Source: Chalciporus piperatus
Taxonomy: Eukaryota > Basidiomycota > Agaricomycetes > Boletales > Boletaceae
Direction of reading: 5' to 3'
Assembly (NCBI GenBank): GCA_038093975.1
Contig: JBBPTG010000005.1
Span: 1-64,000 of the forward strand
Length of the DNA stretch: 64,000 nucleotides
A program made the position numbers and the translations under genes. The notes under the pieces are model-generated. The model was not told the origin of the DNA. It searched no databases and saw only the letters and a program-made list of their open reading frames with translations. Position 1 is the first letter of the stretch. Each line of letters begins with the position of its first letter. This document shows, piece by piece, positions 1 to 9,649 of this stretch.

Positions 1-3000
1 TATAACTTTTCTTCTTCTGAAAGGGCGTCCCTTAGTGGCGTGGCGACAGAAGTAAAACAATTCGTGCTTAATTCCCTTAAAGTAAATTATTCGAAAAAAG
101 AAATCCCATCAAAAATACATGTAAGGAATCAGAATCGGAAAAATGAGCTGGATCTCGCTATTACTATTATGTACGATAAAGGGGAGCAATGGAAGAAAAT
201 GGAGTTTGCCGCTCTGTTGGATTCCGGCGCAACCGAAACTTTTATAGATAAATCGTTCTGTGAGCGACATGGTTTGACACTGGAAGAACTTCCTTTTCCT
301 ATTCCAGTGTACAACGCCGACGGCTCAGAGGGAGCGATAGGCGGTGTCACTCACAAGGTTTCACTTGTTTTGGGACACAATGGACATTTCGAGCATATGG
401 ACGCTTTTGTTTCTGTACTTGGCACTCATCATATGATCATCGGCTACGATTGGCTCGAAAGGCACAACCCTGAAATCGATTGGGTGGCCAAACGAGTACG
501 ATTCACACGCTGTACAGATCAGTGCAAAGTAGTCAATTACCATTTGAATCGCTCGTTTTCTATTCGTCGAGTGTTTGAGGCGGGGCTCACCGAGAAAGTC
601 CCAGTAGAACTCCACGAGTACTTAGACGTCTTCTCAGAGCAAGAGAGTGAGCGTATGCCTACCCGAAAGGCGTGGGACCACGCAATAGATCTCAAGCCTG
701 ATTTTGTTCCCAAAAAGGGTCGGGTGATTCCGATGTCCGAACAGGAACTAGATGACGTTAAAAAGTTCATCGATAAGGAGTTATCGAAAGGATATCTTCG
801 TCCGTCGAAATCCCCTCAAACATCTCCTGTTTTCTTTATTCCAAAAAAGGACGGTAAAAAGAGATTAGTTATGGATTATCGTTACGTAAATGAGGGAACT
901 GTCAAGAACGCTTACCCTCTTCCCCTCATTTCCGGACTTATCGACCAGCTCAAAGGAGCTGATATGTTTACTAAAATGGACCTACGTTGGGGTTATAATA
1001 ATGTTAGAATAAAAGAAGGCGACGAATGGAAAGCGGCTTTCGTTACTCCATTTGGCGCTTACGAACCTGTCGTTATGTACTTTGGACTTACGAACTCTCC
1101 CCCCACATTCCAACAAATGATGAACGATCTATTTAGCGATCTTCATGGGGTTCTCATTATTTATATCGACGATCTTATGATCTTTACGTTCGGAAAAACT
1201 AGAGCAGAGCACTTAGAAATGGTTAAAACCGTATTGCAACGTCTCAGAGAGAACGATCTTTACGTAAAACCAGAAAAGTGTAGCTTCGCGGTGGATTCCG
1301 TAGATTTCTTGGGAATGGTTATCTCCCAGAAAGGCGTAGAGATGGACACTTCAAAGGTGCAGGCTATTTTGGACTGGCCGGCGCCAACTCGGTTGAAGGG
1401 TGTTCAGTCCTTTTTAGGATTGGCGAACTTTTACCGACGCTTCATTCAAGGCTTCGCTGACATTGCTCGTCCCTTGAATGACCTTACCAAAAAGGACACA
1501 CCATACCGGTGGGGACCGGAGCAACAGCAAGCTTTTGACAAGCTGAAGCAGCAATTCACTACCGCTCCGCTTTTGGCTTATCCTGACCGCTCTAAAGAAG
1601 TCAGAGTAGAAACGGACGCTAGTGATATTGCAACGGGAGCTGTGCTCTCGGTTAAATGCGATGATGGCCTCTGGAGGCCTTGTGCTTTCATTTCCCATTC
1701 CTTTAGTTCTGCCGAAAAGAACTACCCGGTTTATGACAAGGAGCTTTTAGCCGTCATTCGGGCTTTGCAGGAATGGAGACATTATCTAATGGGTCGAGAA
1801 CATTTCGAGATTTGGACTGATCACAAGAATCTCGAATATTGGAAATCTCCCCAAACTCTGAGCCCACGTCAAGCACGCTGGAATGCGTTGCTCTCAGAGT
1901 ATAATTACTCGATTATTTATAAACCGGGTGCGACAAATGGAAGGGCTGATGCTTTATCTCGTAGAGAAGATCACGGAGAAGCAGATCCCGACCATAACAA
2001 AAATATTACTGTACTTCCTGCTTCTGTTTTCATTAATACAGTTACTCTTTCTTCACCTATTTATGACGAAATACAAAACGAATCAGAAAAAATAAAAAAT
2101 GATACGGTAGATGGCTTTGCTTTTGACGAAGGGTCTATAGTATTTAAAAATGACAAAAACAAAGTTTTCGTTCCTATTTCCTTACGTACTAAATTACTTA
2201 CAATCCTTCATGATTCCCCTATTGGTGGCCATGGTGGTCAAGGGCGTACCTTACACTTGGTTACTCGTTATTTCTCGTGGCCTGGTGTCACAAAGGACGT
2301 TAAAACATACGTAGAACATTGTCAGACGTGCGCCCTCACGAAGGGAAAGTCAACGGCACAAGCTGGCAAATTAATTCCCCTTCCAGTTCCGAAAGAACCA
2401 TGGAAGGATATATCTATAGATTTTACCACGGGTTTTCCCAAATCACGAGGCTTTGATGCTATTTGTGTAATTGTAGATCGCTTCTCTAAAGAAGTAGAGT
2501 TTATCGCTTGTAAAAAGACAATTTCTTCGAAAGAATTAGCTATTCTATTTAGAGACAATGTTTGGTGTAGACACGGACTTCCCTCTTCGATTGTTTCAGA
2601 TCGAGGACCGCAATTCGCATCGGAGTTTACTTCGCAACTTTGCACCCTTCTAGGAATAGAACAGAAGCTGTCAACCGCTTATCATCCCCAAACCGATGGC
2701 CAAACGGAGCGTATGAACCGAGAACTCCAGCAGTATCTCCGCGCTTACGTGGCTAAACGTCAAACGGAATGGGCTGATTGGTTGAAGATAGCGCAGTTCC
2801 ATCACAATTCCTCCCTATCCACTGCTACTGGAACTATCCCCTTCGCTATAACAAAAAACTACTTCCCACGCATGGGATTCGAAGGCGATTCATCTCCAGC
2901 TGGTACATTCTTAGAGAAATGTGGAAAGGCACACAAAGAAGTAGAGCAGGCACTAGAAGAAACTCAGAACCGGATGAAAGAGCAAGCGGACAAACATCGG

Positions 3001-3555
3001 TCCGAAGCTCCAGATTATCAAATCGGAGATTTTGTTATGTTATCCACGGACAACCTTAAATTACCTTATCCCTCCAAAAAGATGACGCAAAACTGGATCG
3101 GACCTTATCAGATCACAAAGGTCCTTCCCAATGCAGTCACACTAGACTTGCCCAATTCCATGCATATCCATCCCACGGTTAATGTCAAACGGGTCAAACC
3201 GGCTAAAGAACCATTGGAAGGGCAACCGGTCCGTCTTCCGGATCCGGTAATAGTCAACCAAGAAGGAGAAGAAGAGTATGAGGTGGATTACGTAGTGAAA
3301 TCTCAGGTTAAACAAGGACAGTTAGAGTACCTGGTTCATTGGAAAGGCTGGGACATATCGGACCGTACATGGGAAAAGGCAGCGCATTTGTCAAATGCAC
3401 CCGAAGCTGTCAAAGCTTTTCACAAAAAACACCCGTCCGCCCCACGCCGCATTAACATGACCATGGGAAATTTCTCTGCCTTGTTTCAGAAATACGAAAA
3501 TCTGACAGAGGTTCCTGTGCGGAAATTGCCGAATCGCCTGGAATGCGATTCTTAG
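1..3555 (+). CDS. Ty3/gypsy (chromovirus) retrotransposon polyprotein, 5' partial
   Basis: The reading frame is open from base 1 with no stop, so the protein (any gag part and the start) continues off the left edge; the first possible start in the window is only a GTG at 40. Numbering from that codon, the domains run in Pol order. A retroviral-type aspartic protease has its DSGA site near residue 61. Reverse transcriptase carries YIDD near 375, RNase H begins at RVETDAS near 525, and integrase has an HHCC zinc finger (HDSP..GGHGG to HCQTC) followed by a DD-E core ending in TDGQTERM. A C-terminal chromodomain (EYEVDYVV to LVHWKGW) lies near 1078-1128. The chromodomain marks a chromovirus, whose integrase is targeted to chromatin. 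No internal stop or frameshift is visible across about 1,185 codons, so the copy looks young. It ends 11 bp before its 3' LTR. Confidence 0.97.
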   Translation, partial: YNFSSSERASLSGVATEVKQFVLNSLKVNYSKKEIPSKIHVRNQNRKNELDLAITIMYDKGEQWKKMEFAALLDSGATETFIDKSFCERHGLTLEELPFPIPVYNADGSEGAIGGVTHKVSLVLGHNGHFEHMDAFVSVLGTHHMIIGYDWLERHNPEIDWVAKRVRFTRCTDQCKVVNYHLNRSFSIRRVFEAGLTEKVPVELHEYLDVFSEQESERMPTRKAWDHAIDLKPDFVPKKGRVIPMSEQELDDVKKFIDKELSKGYLRPSKSPQTSPVFFIPKKDGKKRLVMDYRYVNEGTVKNAYPLPLISGLIDQLKGADMFTKMDLRWGYNNVRIKEGDEWKAAFVTPFGAYEPVVMYFGLTNSPPTFQQMMNDLFSDLHGVLIIYIDDLMIFTFGKTRAEHLEMVKTVLQRLRENDLYVKPEKCSFAVDSVDFLGMVISQKGVEMDTSKVQAILDWPAPTRLKGVQSFLGLANFYRRFIQGFADIARPLNDLTKKDTPYRWGPEQQQAFDKLKQQFTTAPLLAYPDRSKEVRVETDASDIATGAVLSVKCDDGLWRPCAFISHSFSSAEKNYPVYDKELLAVIRALQEWRHYLMGREHFEIWTDHKNLEYWKSPQTLSPRQARWNALLSEYNYSIIYKPGATNGRADALSRREDHGEADPDHNKNITVLPASVFINTVTLSSPIYDEIQNESEKIKNDTVDGFAFDEGSIVFKNDKNKVFVPISLRTKLLTILHDSPIGGHGGQGRTLHLVTRYFSWPGVTKDVKTYVEHCQTCALTKGKSTAQAGKLIPLPVPKEPWKDISIDFTTGFPKSRGFDAICVIVDRFSKEVEFIACKKTISSKELAILFRDNVWCRHGLPSSIVSDRGPQFASEFTSQLCTLLGIEQKLSTAYHPQTDGQTERMNRELQQYLRAYVAKRQTEWADWLKIAQFHHNSSLSTATGTIPFAITKNYFPRMGFEGDSSPAGTFLEKCGKAHKEVEQALEETQNRMKEQADKHRSEAPDYQIGDFVMLSTDNLKLPYPSKKMTQNWIGPYQITKVLPNAVTLDLPNSMHIHPTVNVKRVKPAKEPLEGQPVRLPDPVIVNQEGEEEYEVDYVVKSQVKQGQLEYLVHWKGWDISDRTWEKAAHLSNAPEAVKAFHKKHPSAPRRINMTMGNFSALFQKYENLTEVPVRKLPNRLECDS

Positions 3556-3566
3556 AGAGGGGATAG

Positions 3567-4019
3567 TGTTATAGTATTTAAAAACTTTTCAAACTTTTGC
3601 CTACAACGGTATTCGAACTCTGGACTTTGTCTACAACTTAGGGGTCAAGCCGGATTCATCTTAATCCACTCTGGTAGTCCCTGTAGCATTACGTAAACTA
3701 TTACATAATCAGGTCACGTGACAAAGGTCCAGACTTAGATGAGTCAGCAATGATGTCATGGTCTAGACCCTAATCCGTGCCTGGTACCTTTTCTTATCAT
3801 CTTACCAATTACCTTATTTATCTTTCCCTTTGTGTTTTCCTTATTCGGCTGTTGGTCTGTGCGCACTTCTCAATAGTATATAAGTAGCCCTGTACTTATC
3901 ACAGACCCCAGTCTAATCCATTTGTGACTTCACCGTCATTAAGTTTTAGTACTCAGCATATCCTTCGCATAGGCTTAGTGTTGCCTAAAGTCCCCGCCGT
4001 GTTGTGAGAGATCATAACA
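3567..4019 (+). repeat. 3' LTR of the gypsy element
   Basis: The 453-bp segment begins TGTTAT and ends ATAACA, a perfect 6-bp terminal inverted repeat with the TG..CA ends typical of LTRs. Just upstream is a purine run AGAGAGGGGA (3554-3563) that overlaps the pol stop codon and serves as the polypurine tract for plus-strand priming. Inside is a TATA-like box (3877-3884). The five bases after the LTR (4020-4024, CACCC) would be one half of the target-site duplication. The other half and the 5' LTR lie outside the window, so the ends could not be confirmed by comparing the two LTRs. Confidence 0.9.
3877..3884 (+). promoter_or_regulatory. TATA-like box of the LTR promoter
   Basis: The LTR contains TATATAAG about 140 bp before its end, with AT/CT-rich sequence upstream. 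In the 5' LTR this position would drive the genomic transcript. The call rests on motif and position only. Confidence 0.5.
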
Positions 4020-5215
4020 CACCCTCCCTGACTCCTGACTCGGAGTGGCTCGAGTAGATCCCAAAACTGACCGTGAATGTCACTGCATGTTGTGATGCTC
4101 GGAGAAGAGACAAGGTTGAATGTTTGACTCTTCCATGAGTATGCAAACGGTCTCACAGAGGATGTTGGCAGTTCATGAGCTGGGATATGGGCCATTTGTC
4201 TGACTGTCAAGGAGTGACTGTAGCGAGCCAGCCAGATGTGGGAATTCTGATATGTACTGGTAGTACTACTTACTCGTCACGACACACGACCTAGGATTCA
4301 TATCAATATCAAACTCTGAGACCACGGCGGATAAATATATCACAGATATATAGCCATACTTGAACTAGGCTCTGTGGTTTCCCTAAAACTTGATGGGAGT
4401 CTGCATACTAGTAAACCTTGTATCAGCTATCAGCTACCCCAGGCCAAAAACTCAAATATCTACTAGTAGTGTCGGTGCGGGCATGTCGTCGGGTGGACAT
4501 ACCTTGAGCGAGTATCTAAGAGATTTTTTACCAGTGATACTCCCATGCTTCTCCCATCCAGACCCACTGACAACTAGTGGAACCTAATTTACACTGGCAG
4601 TAGGTTCACGTCATCGAGTGATTTTTACAACTTGAAGGTAGGCTGTGGAATGATGCGAACCTCGCGAATATAAAATAGTAGCGGGGGATACAGCGGTTCT
4701 GATACAGGTGATAGTAACACAAGCAAGCAAAGCAATGAATAGCGACGCCGAGAGACGAAAGGGTGCTGTCAGCTAAGGGGTGTCCGTGGTTGTGCAGTGA
4801 AGCGATCATGCATATTCGAAATAGAAGGCTGTACGAAACTGCGCTCAGCGAGAAAACGATATCAAAAATGTCCCGTAACACGGTTTTGAAAGTCAGAATC
4901 TCCGGGCATCTTCATAATTACCCAGAGGGGGCTAGCGCACACAAGAACTATAGCGGCAGTGACATAGTCTGGGACATCAGGGAGGCACTGTGACCAGATG
5001 GATCGACCATGTGATGCGTACGTTTTCGCGGGGGCAAGCCCGTAACATCTTGCAAAACTAACATTCCTCAACGAGTCAGATTGTCACCCATCCTTGACAG
5101 CGCGAACACGTACGCTGGATATCAATTTGACCAATTTGTTCCCAATTCCGCGAGTGCTTGCGCTCTGGCTTGAAGGAGTCGCTTGATGATCGCATCTACT
5201 CAGTAAACTTAGACC
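4020..5215. other. gene-poor gap next to the retrotransposon
   Basis: No gene is supported here. The longest open frames are under 95 codons and have no recognisable motifs, codon pattern or splice continuity. The sequence lies between the LTR and the 3' end of the next minus-strand gene. Confidence 0.6.
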
Positions 5216-6741
5216 CTAATGAGATGGGCAGAGAAATTTCCGTACCTCGGACTGTGGAATGGCCTCCAGCGCTCCTGTATACGAGTTAGAAACATCCGGC
5301 TGCCGCCAGTCGAGCGACCTAGGGCTATTGTGAGTCATCATATCAACCGAAGGTCTGCGCTCCGCAAGATGGTGTGACGAATACTGCGGGGGTAGATAGT
5401 TAACCGATAAGTCCCATCCGAGAACGCCTAATCTTACGTCTTGCTGATTGTGCTGATTGTGCTGCGTATGTTGGGAATTCCCAACATCGTCTTGCGGCAA
5501 GGACGAATGGCGTGCATATTCTTTGTGATGATATTGTGAGAACGTCAGAAAAGGGGGACTGAATATCCATCTTACGTACCAACCGTTGTCTGTGTTCGTG
5601 ACAGTAGCGCAGACACTGATTAAACCTTTTAATTAACTGTTCTCGCGCCCTCGAGCCATGGCACTTACTCAATTCGTCACGATGTTGTTCGGCAACGGCG
5701 ACCTCTCGCCTCGCGCGAGCCTCGGCTTCCAAGCAAGCGGTATATCGTTGGAACGCGTCCTGGGTCTGTGATTGTGCCCGGGAGAGTGCGGCCCTGGCGT
5801 CCTGCAGGAATTGGCCTTGCAACACAATCAGCCGTCGGCACAATAGCCCAAAAGATGTGGAGTGTCTTCCAACCTGATGCTTGAGCCTCCTGTATCAATT
5901 GCTCATACGTTGCTGTTGTCGGCGATGAGGAAGCTCTCATGAGATGTTGGCGATGTGATGTACCAGGGGAATGTGCATAATTGGGACTTGAGACGCTTGA
6001 GCCACTCTCTGGACGGGGATATTTGATTCTCTGGTTCCAAACAGTCCGGAAACAGAGGGAAGAGGTTTGCCTACCTGGTTGGAGGCGCGCCATCTGGTCG
6101 ACTAAATTGGGGGCAGGATATCCTGTGTCTGACAATTCCGGCGTGGACGACATTTCCATCGAGTCATCTATAGGTGGAGGTTGCGCATTGGGGCCCAGGT
6201 GGCGAAGACGAGGATTATGAGGTATACCAGCATTATGTCGCTCGATGAATTTTCGTAGGAAGGTCAGTTCGATGTCGTCAGACATAACATATGGAGGGCC
6301 CTGGATGTCGCCTTTCTGCATGAGTACCTCAAGGTGGGACATTGTTTTATCTTTAAGTTGCTGCAACCATTCATGGAGCTCCATGTGGTCCTGGTCAGCC
6401 CGTGCGTCACTAGGCATCGGAGCACGTTTACGTTAGTGCCAGGAATCATGCAAGAAGGATAGATTAGTGACTAACTAGTCCTGACGTCTTCGAGCTTTTC
6501 TCCAGTACGTTTTCGTGAGCTTGAGAGCTCGATTTACTTCGTTATCGAGCGTGCGATACCATTCGCTCGAGCGTCGATTCAGCTTGACAGAGAGAACGCC
6601 GGGCTGGACTCGTAGCTGCAGCATACAGCGTCCCTCCTGGTCAGGAGGCCCCAACGCACCCTTCTGACCTTGATTACCGCGGGTAGCACCCCTTGAGACG
6701 TTGCCCAGCTCGGGCCATGGAAGGTCGTCGGGTGCTTGCAT
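5216..6741 (-). CDS. unrecognised protein with helical middle and Gln/Asn-rich tail
   Basis: I do not recognise this family. Exon 1 (6476-6741) starts at ATG (MQAPDDLPWPELGN) and encodes a basic segment with KLNRRSSEWYRTLDNEVNRA. A 66-nt intron (6410-6475) holds a perfect CTAAC. Exon 2 (5874-6409) has an acidic helical stretch and a Ser/Pro-rich linker. A 58-nt intron (5816-5873) leads to a charged, probably helical exon (SRAQSQTQDAFQRYTACLEA). A GTAAGT donor at 5668 ends that exon. Its acceptor can be read two ways, but both join in frame to the last exon, rich in His, Gln and Asn (QHTQHNQHNQQ), which ends at TAG 5216-5218. The true start may be further upstream, since the frame stays open before 6741. 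No signal peptide or membrane segment is visible. Confidence 0.6.
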
Positions 6742-7451
6742 CAGTGCTGAATATCTGAATCTGGTCAGTCGGGTTCGCGACCCCAAAGTAAGCAACAAAT
6801 TTACTGGCTTGAACGAGGGTGCAACCCAGTATCCCGATGGAACTGCGAATTACGAAGATGTCGCTGGGGAGGATAATAACGGTAGGTTGAGTGGAGTTAA
6901 CACTCCTGTAAGATAATCACCCAACGTTCTTATAATCGGCATTGTATTGAAGGTGCAATCGGGCTGACTGGACTCTGCCTTAGCGATGCCGCATTCACTG
7001 GACGCACCGCCTCCGAATCAACAAGGTATCACGACCCCCTTCTCCGCGTGACATGTCAACATACTCATGCCCCCCCTCGTGTCAGATCTCCTGACACCCT
7101 TTTTGACAGGCAGGGAAGGCGTTGTAGGCAAGATCCTGGATTGTCGTTGGATCGAAGCAAGCCTGGATATGGATACTCCCACGTTTATATATCACTCACG
7201 ACATTGATCAGTGCTGATGCGTAAGGGTACACTGCCCAGTCCAATAGAACCCACTCCCCATCGCTATTATTATAATCGATACAAGCTCAAACTCGGTCTA
7301 TCCGTACATGTTTATAGAGATCTCTAACGCCGTGTATTAAGCTCCGGTCGCCATGATAGGGTGTTCTCCTTTCATTGATAAAAAAAGGAGTCCCTCCCAA
7401 CGAACAGAAGAGGCGTCCAATGGAATATGAAGATGGGTGGTATCGCTTTGC
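6742..7451. other. intergenic, no gene seen
   Basis: About 0.7 kb separates the start of the unrecognised gene from the stop of the aldehyde dehydrogenase gene. Both are on the minus strand, so this holds the promoter of the first and the 3' region of the second. Only short unrelated open frames are present. A possible 5' non-coding exon lies at 6830-6900, with a GTAAAT..TTCAG intron just before the chosen start. Confidence 0.4.
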
Positions 7452-9649
7452 TTATGTCGAAAACTCGACACCCTGCGCGAGCGGTGCAGTATCGGAGAAG
7501 TTAATTGTGCATGCACTCCAGCGCACATATTCTTTCCATGCATCACCGCCAGACTCGCGGCCCCTGAAAAAGAATTGTGAACAAGAAATCAAATGCTAAG
7601 CGAGTGAACCCCGCTCACCAGCCAGTGCTCTAGAAAACATCGGTGGATGAGAAAAACGTTGGTCATTCTGAAGTAAGACTACGGACCTTATTGCCACCGA
7701 ATGCGGCACCGATCTCAGCTCCACTGGTACCAACATTAACCTTGGAAGAGGTAGGTTGGTCAGTATGTCATACCGTGAACACAAATTGGAAAACAAACAT
7801 TGACAATTCCAGCATCAGAACCTTCTGGACCAATCCACTTCCCAACGTTACGCAGATCCCGTGTCCAGAGGCTGCTGGAAAGTCCCTGAGGGACAGCATT
7901 GTTCCAAGCAATTGCCTGTTCGAGCTCGTCGAAGACACAGACATTCAAGATGGGTGCGAATGTTTCAGTGCTCCAAATGGCATCTGCTGGATCCACAGAT
8001 TTGGGGATCGCAATTGTTGGTTGTACGAAATTCCCCTGTCGAAGATCATGCTGATCATATTGCTGACCGCCTGTCAGTATCTGAGCACCCTCCTCTTTCA
8101 GGCGTTGAACGGCATTGGAGTAGATTCCAACCGCAGCGCGGGTGTGCAAAGGACCGAGGAGCGTGTGTCCATCGAGGGGATCTCCAACACGTACTGAGGC
8201 GTAAAATTTCTGAAGCGCATCGAGGAAACGCGGGGCAACATCACGGTGAAGGTAGAGTCTCCTTGTCGATGTGCACCGTTGCCCTGCAGTTCCCACGGCT
8301 CCAAAGAAGACAGCGGGTACAGCCATGGATAAATCTGCGTCGGGCATGACGATGGCGGCTGAGGGTAGTGCGGACCCAAAGGTGAGGCTCAGTGCGGGAC
8401 AACTCTGATGAATTCAGATATCGTACCATTGTTGCCCCCCAACTCCAGGATCGTTTTGCCAAATCGAGACTGAACAGCCTTGCCGACCACCCGGCCAACA
8501 GCTTCACTACCGGTAAACGATACTAGAAATGATATAGTCTTGGTTGGATAATGAAAATCGGAACTAACGCCGTCTCACCTAGTGGTATATCTGCACTCTC
8601 GACAACAGCCTCACCGACATCTTTGCCACCGACAACGAGCGCGGAAACAGCACCTGGAATTCCGTTACGCTCCAGTACATCTGCAATAATCTTTGTCACA
8701 GCAACGGCACAAAGGGGCGTAGTTGGTGAAGGCTTCCAGACATTCGCATTACCGGCAGCAAAAGAGAGTGAGAAATTCCTGAGCAGTGGTAAGAGACAAC
8801 GTCCGGTGGGAGCGAAATGGCTCTATAACATATCACATACCATCCGTATACTGCGACAGGGAAGTTAAATGCAGTTAGAATACCGACCACACCAAGTGGG
8901 TTAGGAACTACAGGTGAAACCGGATCAGCGAAACACGCTATTATAAAGGGGAGGGACATCAATCGGTAACCAACCTTCAAGGATGCTGTGACCTGGCCGT
9001 TCTGAAGCTACAACCCTCCCATTCATCATTCGCGACAAGCCAACGGCATAATCACACTGCGAGGGAGAAAACTCAGCAAACAGCGCAGTAGTCTAGTACG
9101 TCACACGTACAATATCTACGAACTCTTGGACTTCACCGATGCCCTCTGTCTTGATTTTACCCATCTCCAGGGATACAAGGGCACCGAGGGCGTCTCGCTA
9201 ATGTGACACGGTAGGTCAGGTTGTAGGGAACGAAGACAGTACAATGTATCTGACCTTTGCTGCAAGTGCCTCTCGGATCTGTCTCAGCACTTCTCCACGC
9301 CGAGGTGCAGGTAATTTCCTGAGGAAGAGGTAGGCTTCCTTTGACTTCTCCAGAGCTTCATGCAGCTCGGAAGGTGATGCCTAGCCAATCCTAAGCTGGG
9401 AAGAACATGACATGCGATGTAATGAGGACATACCGACCGCACGCGAGCAAGGACCTCTCCAGTACTTGGACATACACTTTCGAGAATCTCACCACTTCCT
9501 CCCCATCGCCCGTCGTAAACTCCTGGAATCTCCTTGGCAGAGGGTATGTCCAGAGCACTCAAGACAGTCGAGGCTCTGGTTGACAAGCTCCGGACACTAG
9601 TTCTGGCACTTGCCCGGCGGAGAGGCGTGACTATGGTTCGTGACAACAT
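7452..9649 (-). CDS. aldehyde dehydrogenase, ALDH7A1 (antiquitin)-like, probably mitochondrial
   Basis: This is an NAD(P)+-dependent aldehyde dehydrogenase. Family 7 members oxidise alpha-aminoadipic semialdehyde in lysine breakdown and other reactive aldehydes. The model has 11 exons. The N-terminus ([20 protein letters not shown]) is Arg/Ser-rich like a mitochondrial presequence. It is followed by the ALDH7-type [19 protein letters not shown], the fold segment [20 protein letters not shown], the SFTGSEAVG loop, the general-base glutamate in LELGGNN and the nucleophile cysteine in [12 protein letters not shown]. The C-terminus contains [13 protein letters not shown] and [12 protein letters not shown]. 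Exon 1 is 9434-9649, exon 2 is 9255-9380 and exon 3 is 9111-9197. The penultimate exon is only 11 nt (7619-7629). All catalytic residues are present and no lesion was found. The family call is firm; the substrate is inferred. Confidence 0.93.
7619..7629 (-). other. 11-nt microexon of the ALDH7-like gene
   Basis: Read on the minus strand, the exon is AGCACTGGCTG, between a TTTTCTAG acceptor and a GTGAGC donor. Joining GGNK, this exon and the next exon gives GGNKSTGWGRESGG, which matches the family's conserved K-x-T-G-x-G-R-E-S stretch. Leaving it out would remove conserved residues and shift the frame. Confidence 0.85.

Noticed and set aside
7643..8349. Two plus-strand frames of 160-185 codons
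   Set aside because: Antisense to the ALDH7-like gene, whose catalytic motifs are clear on the minus strand.
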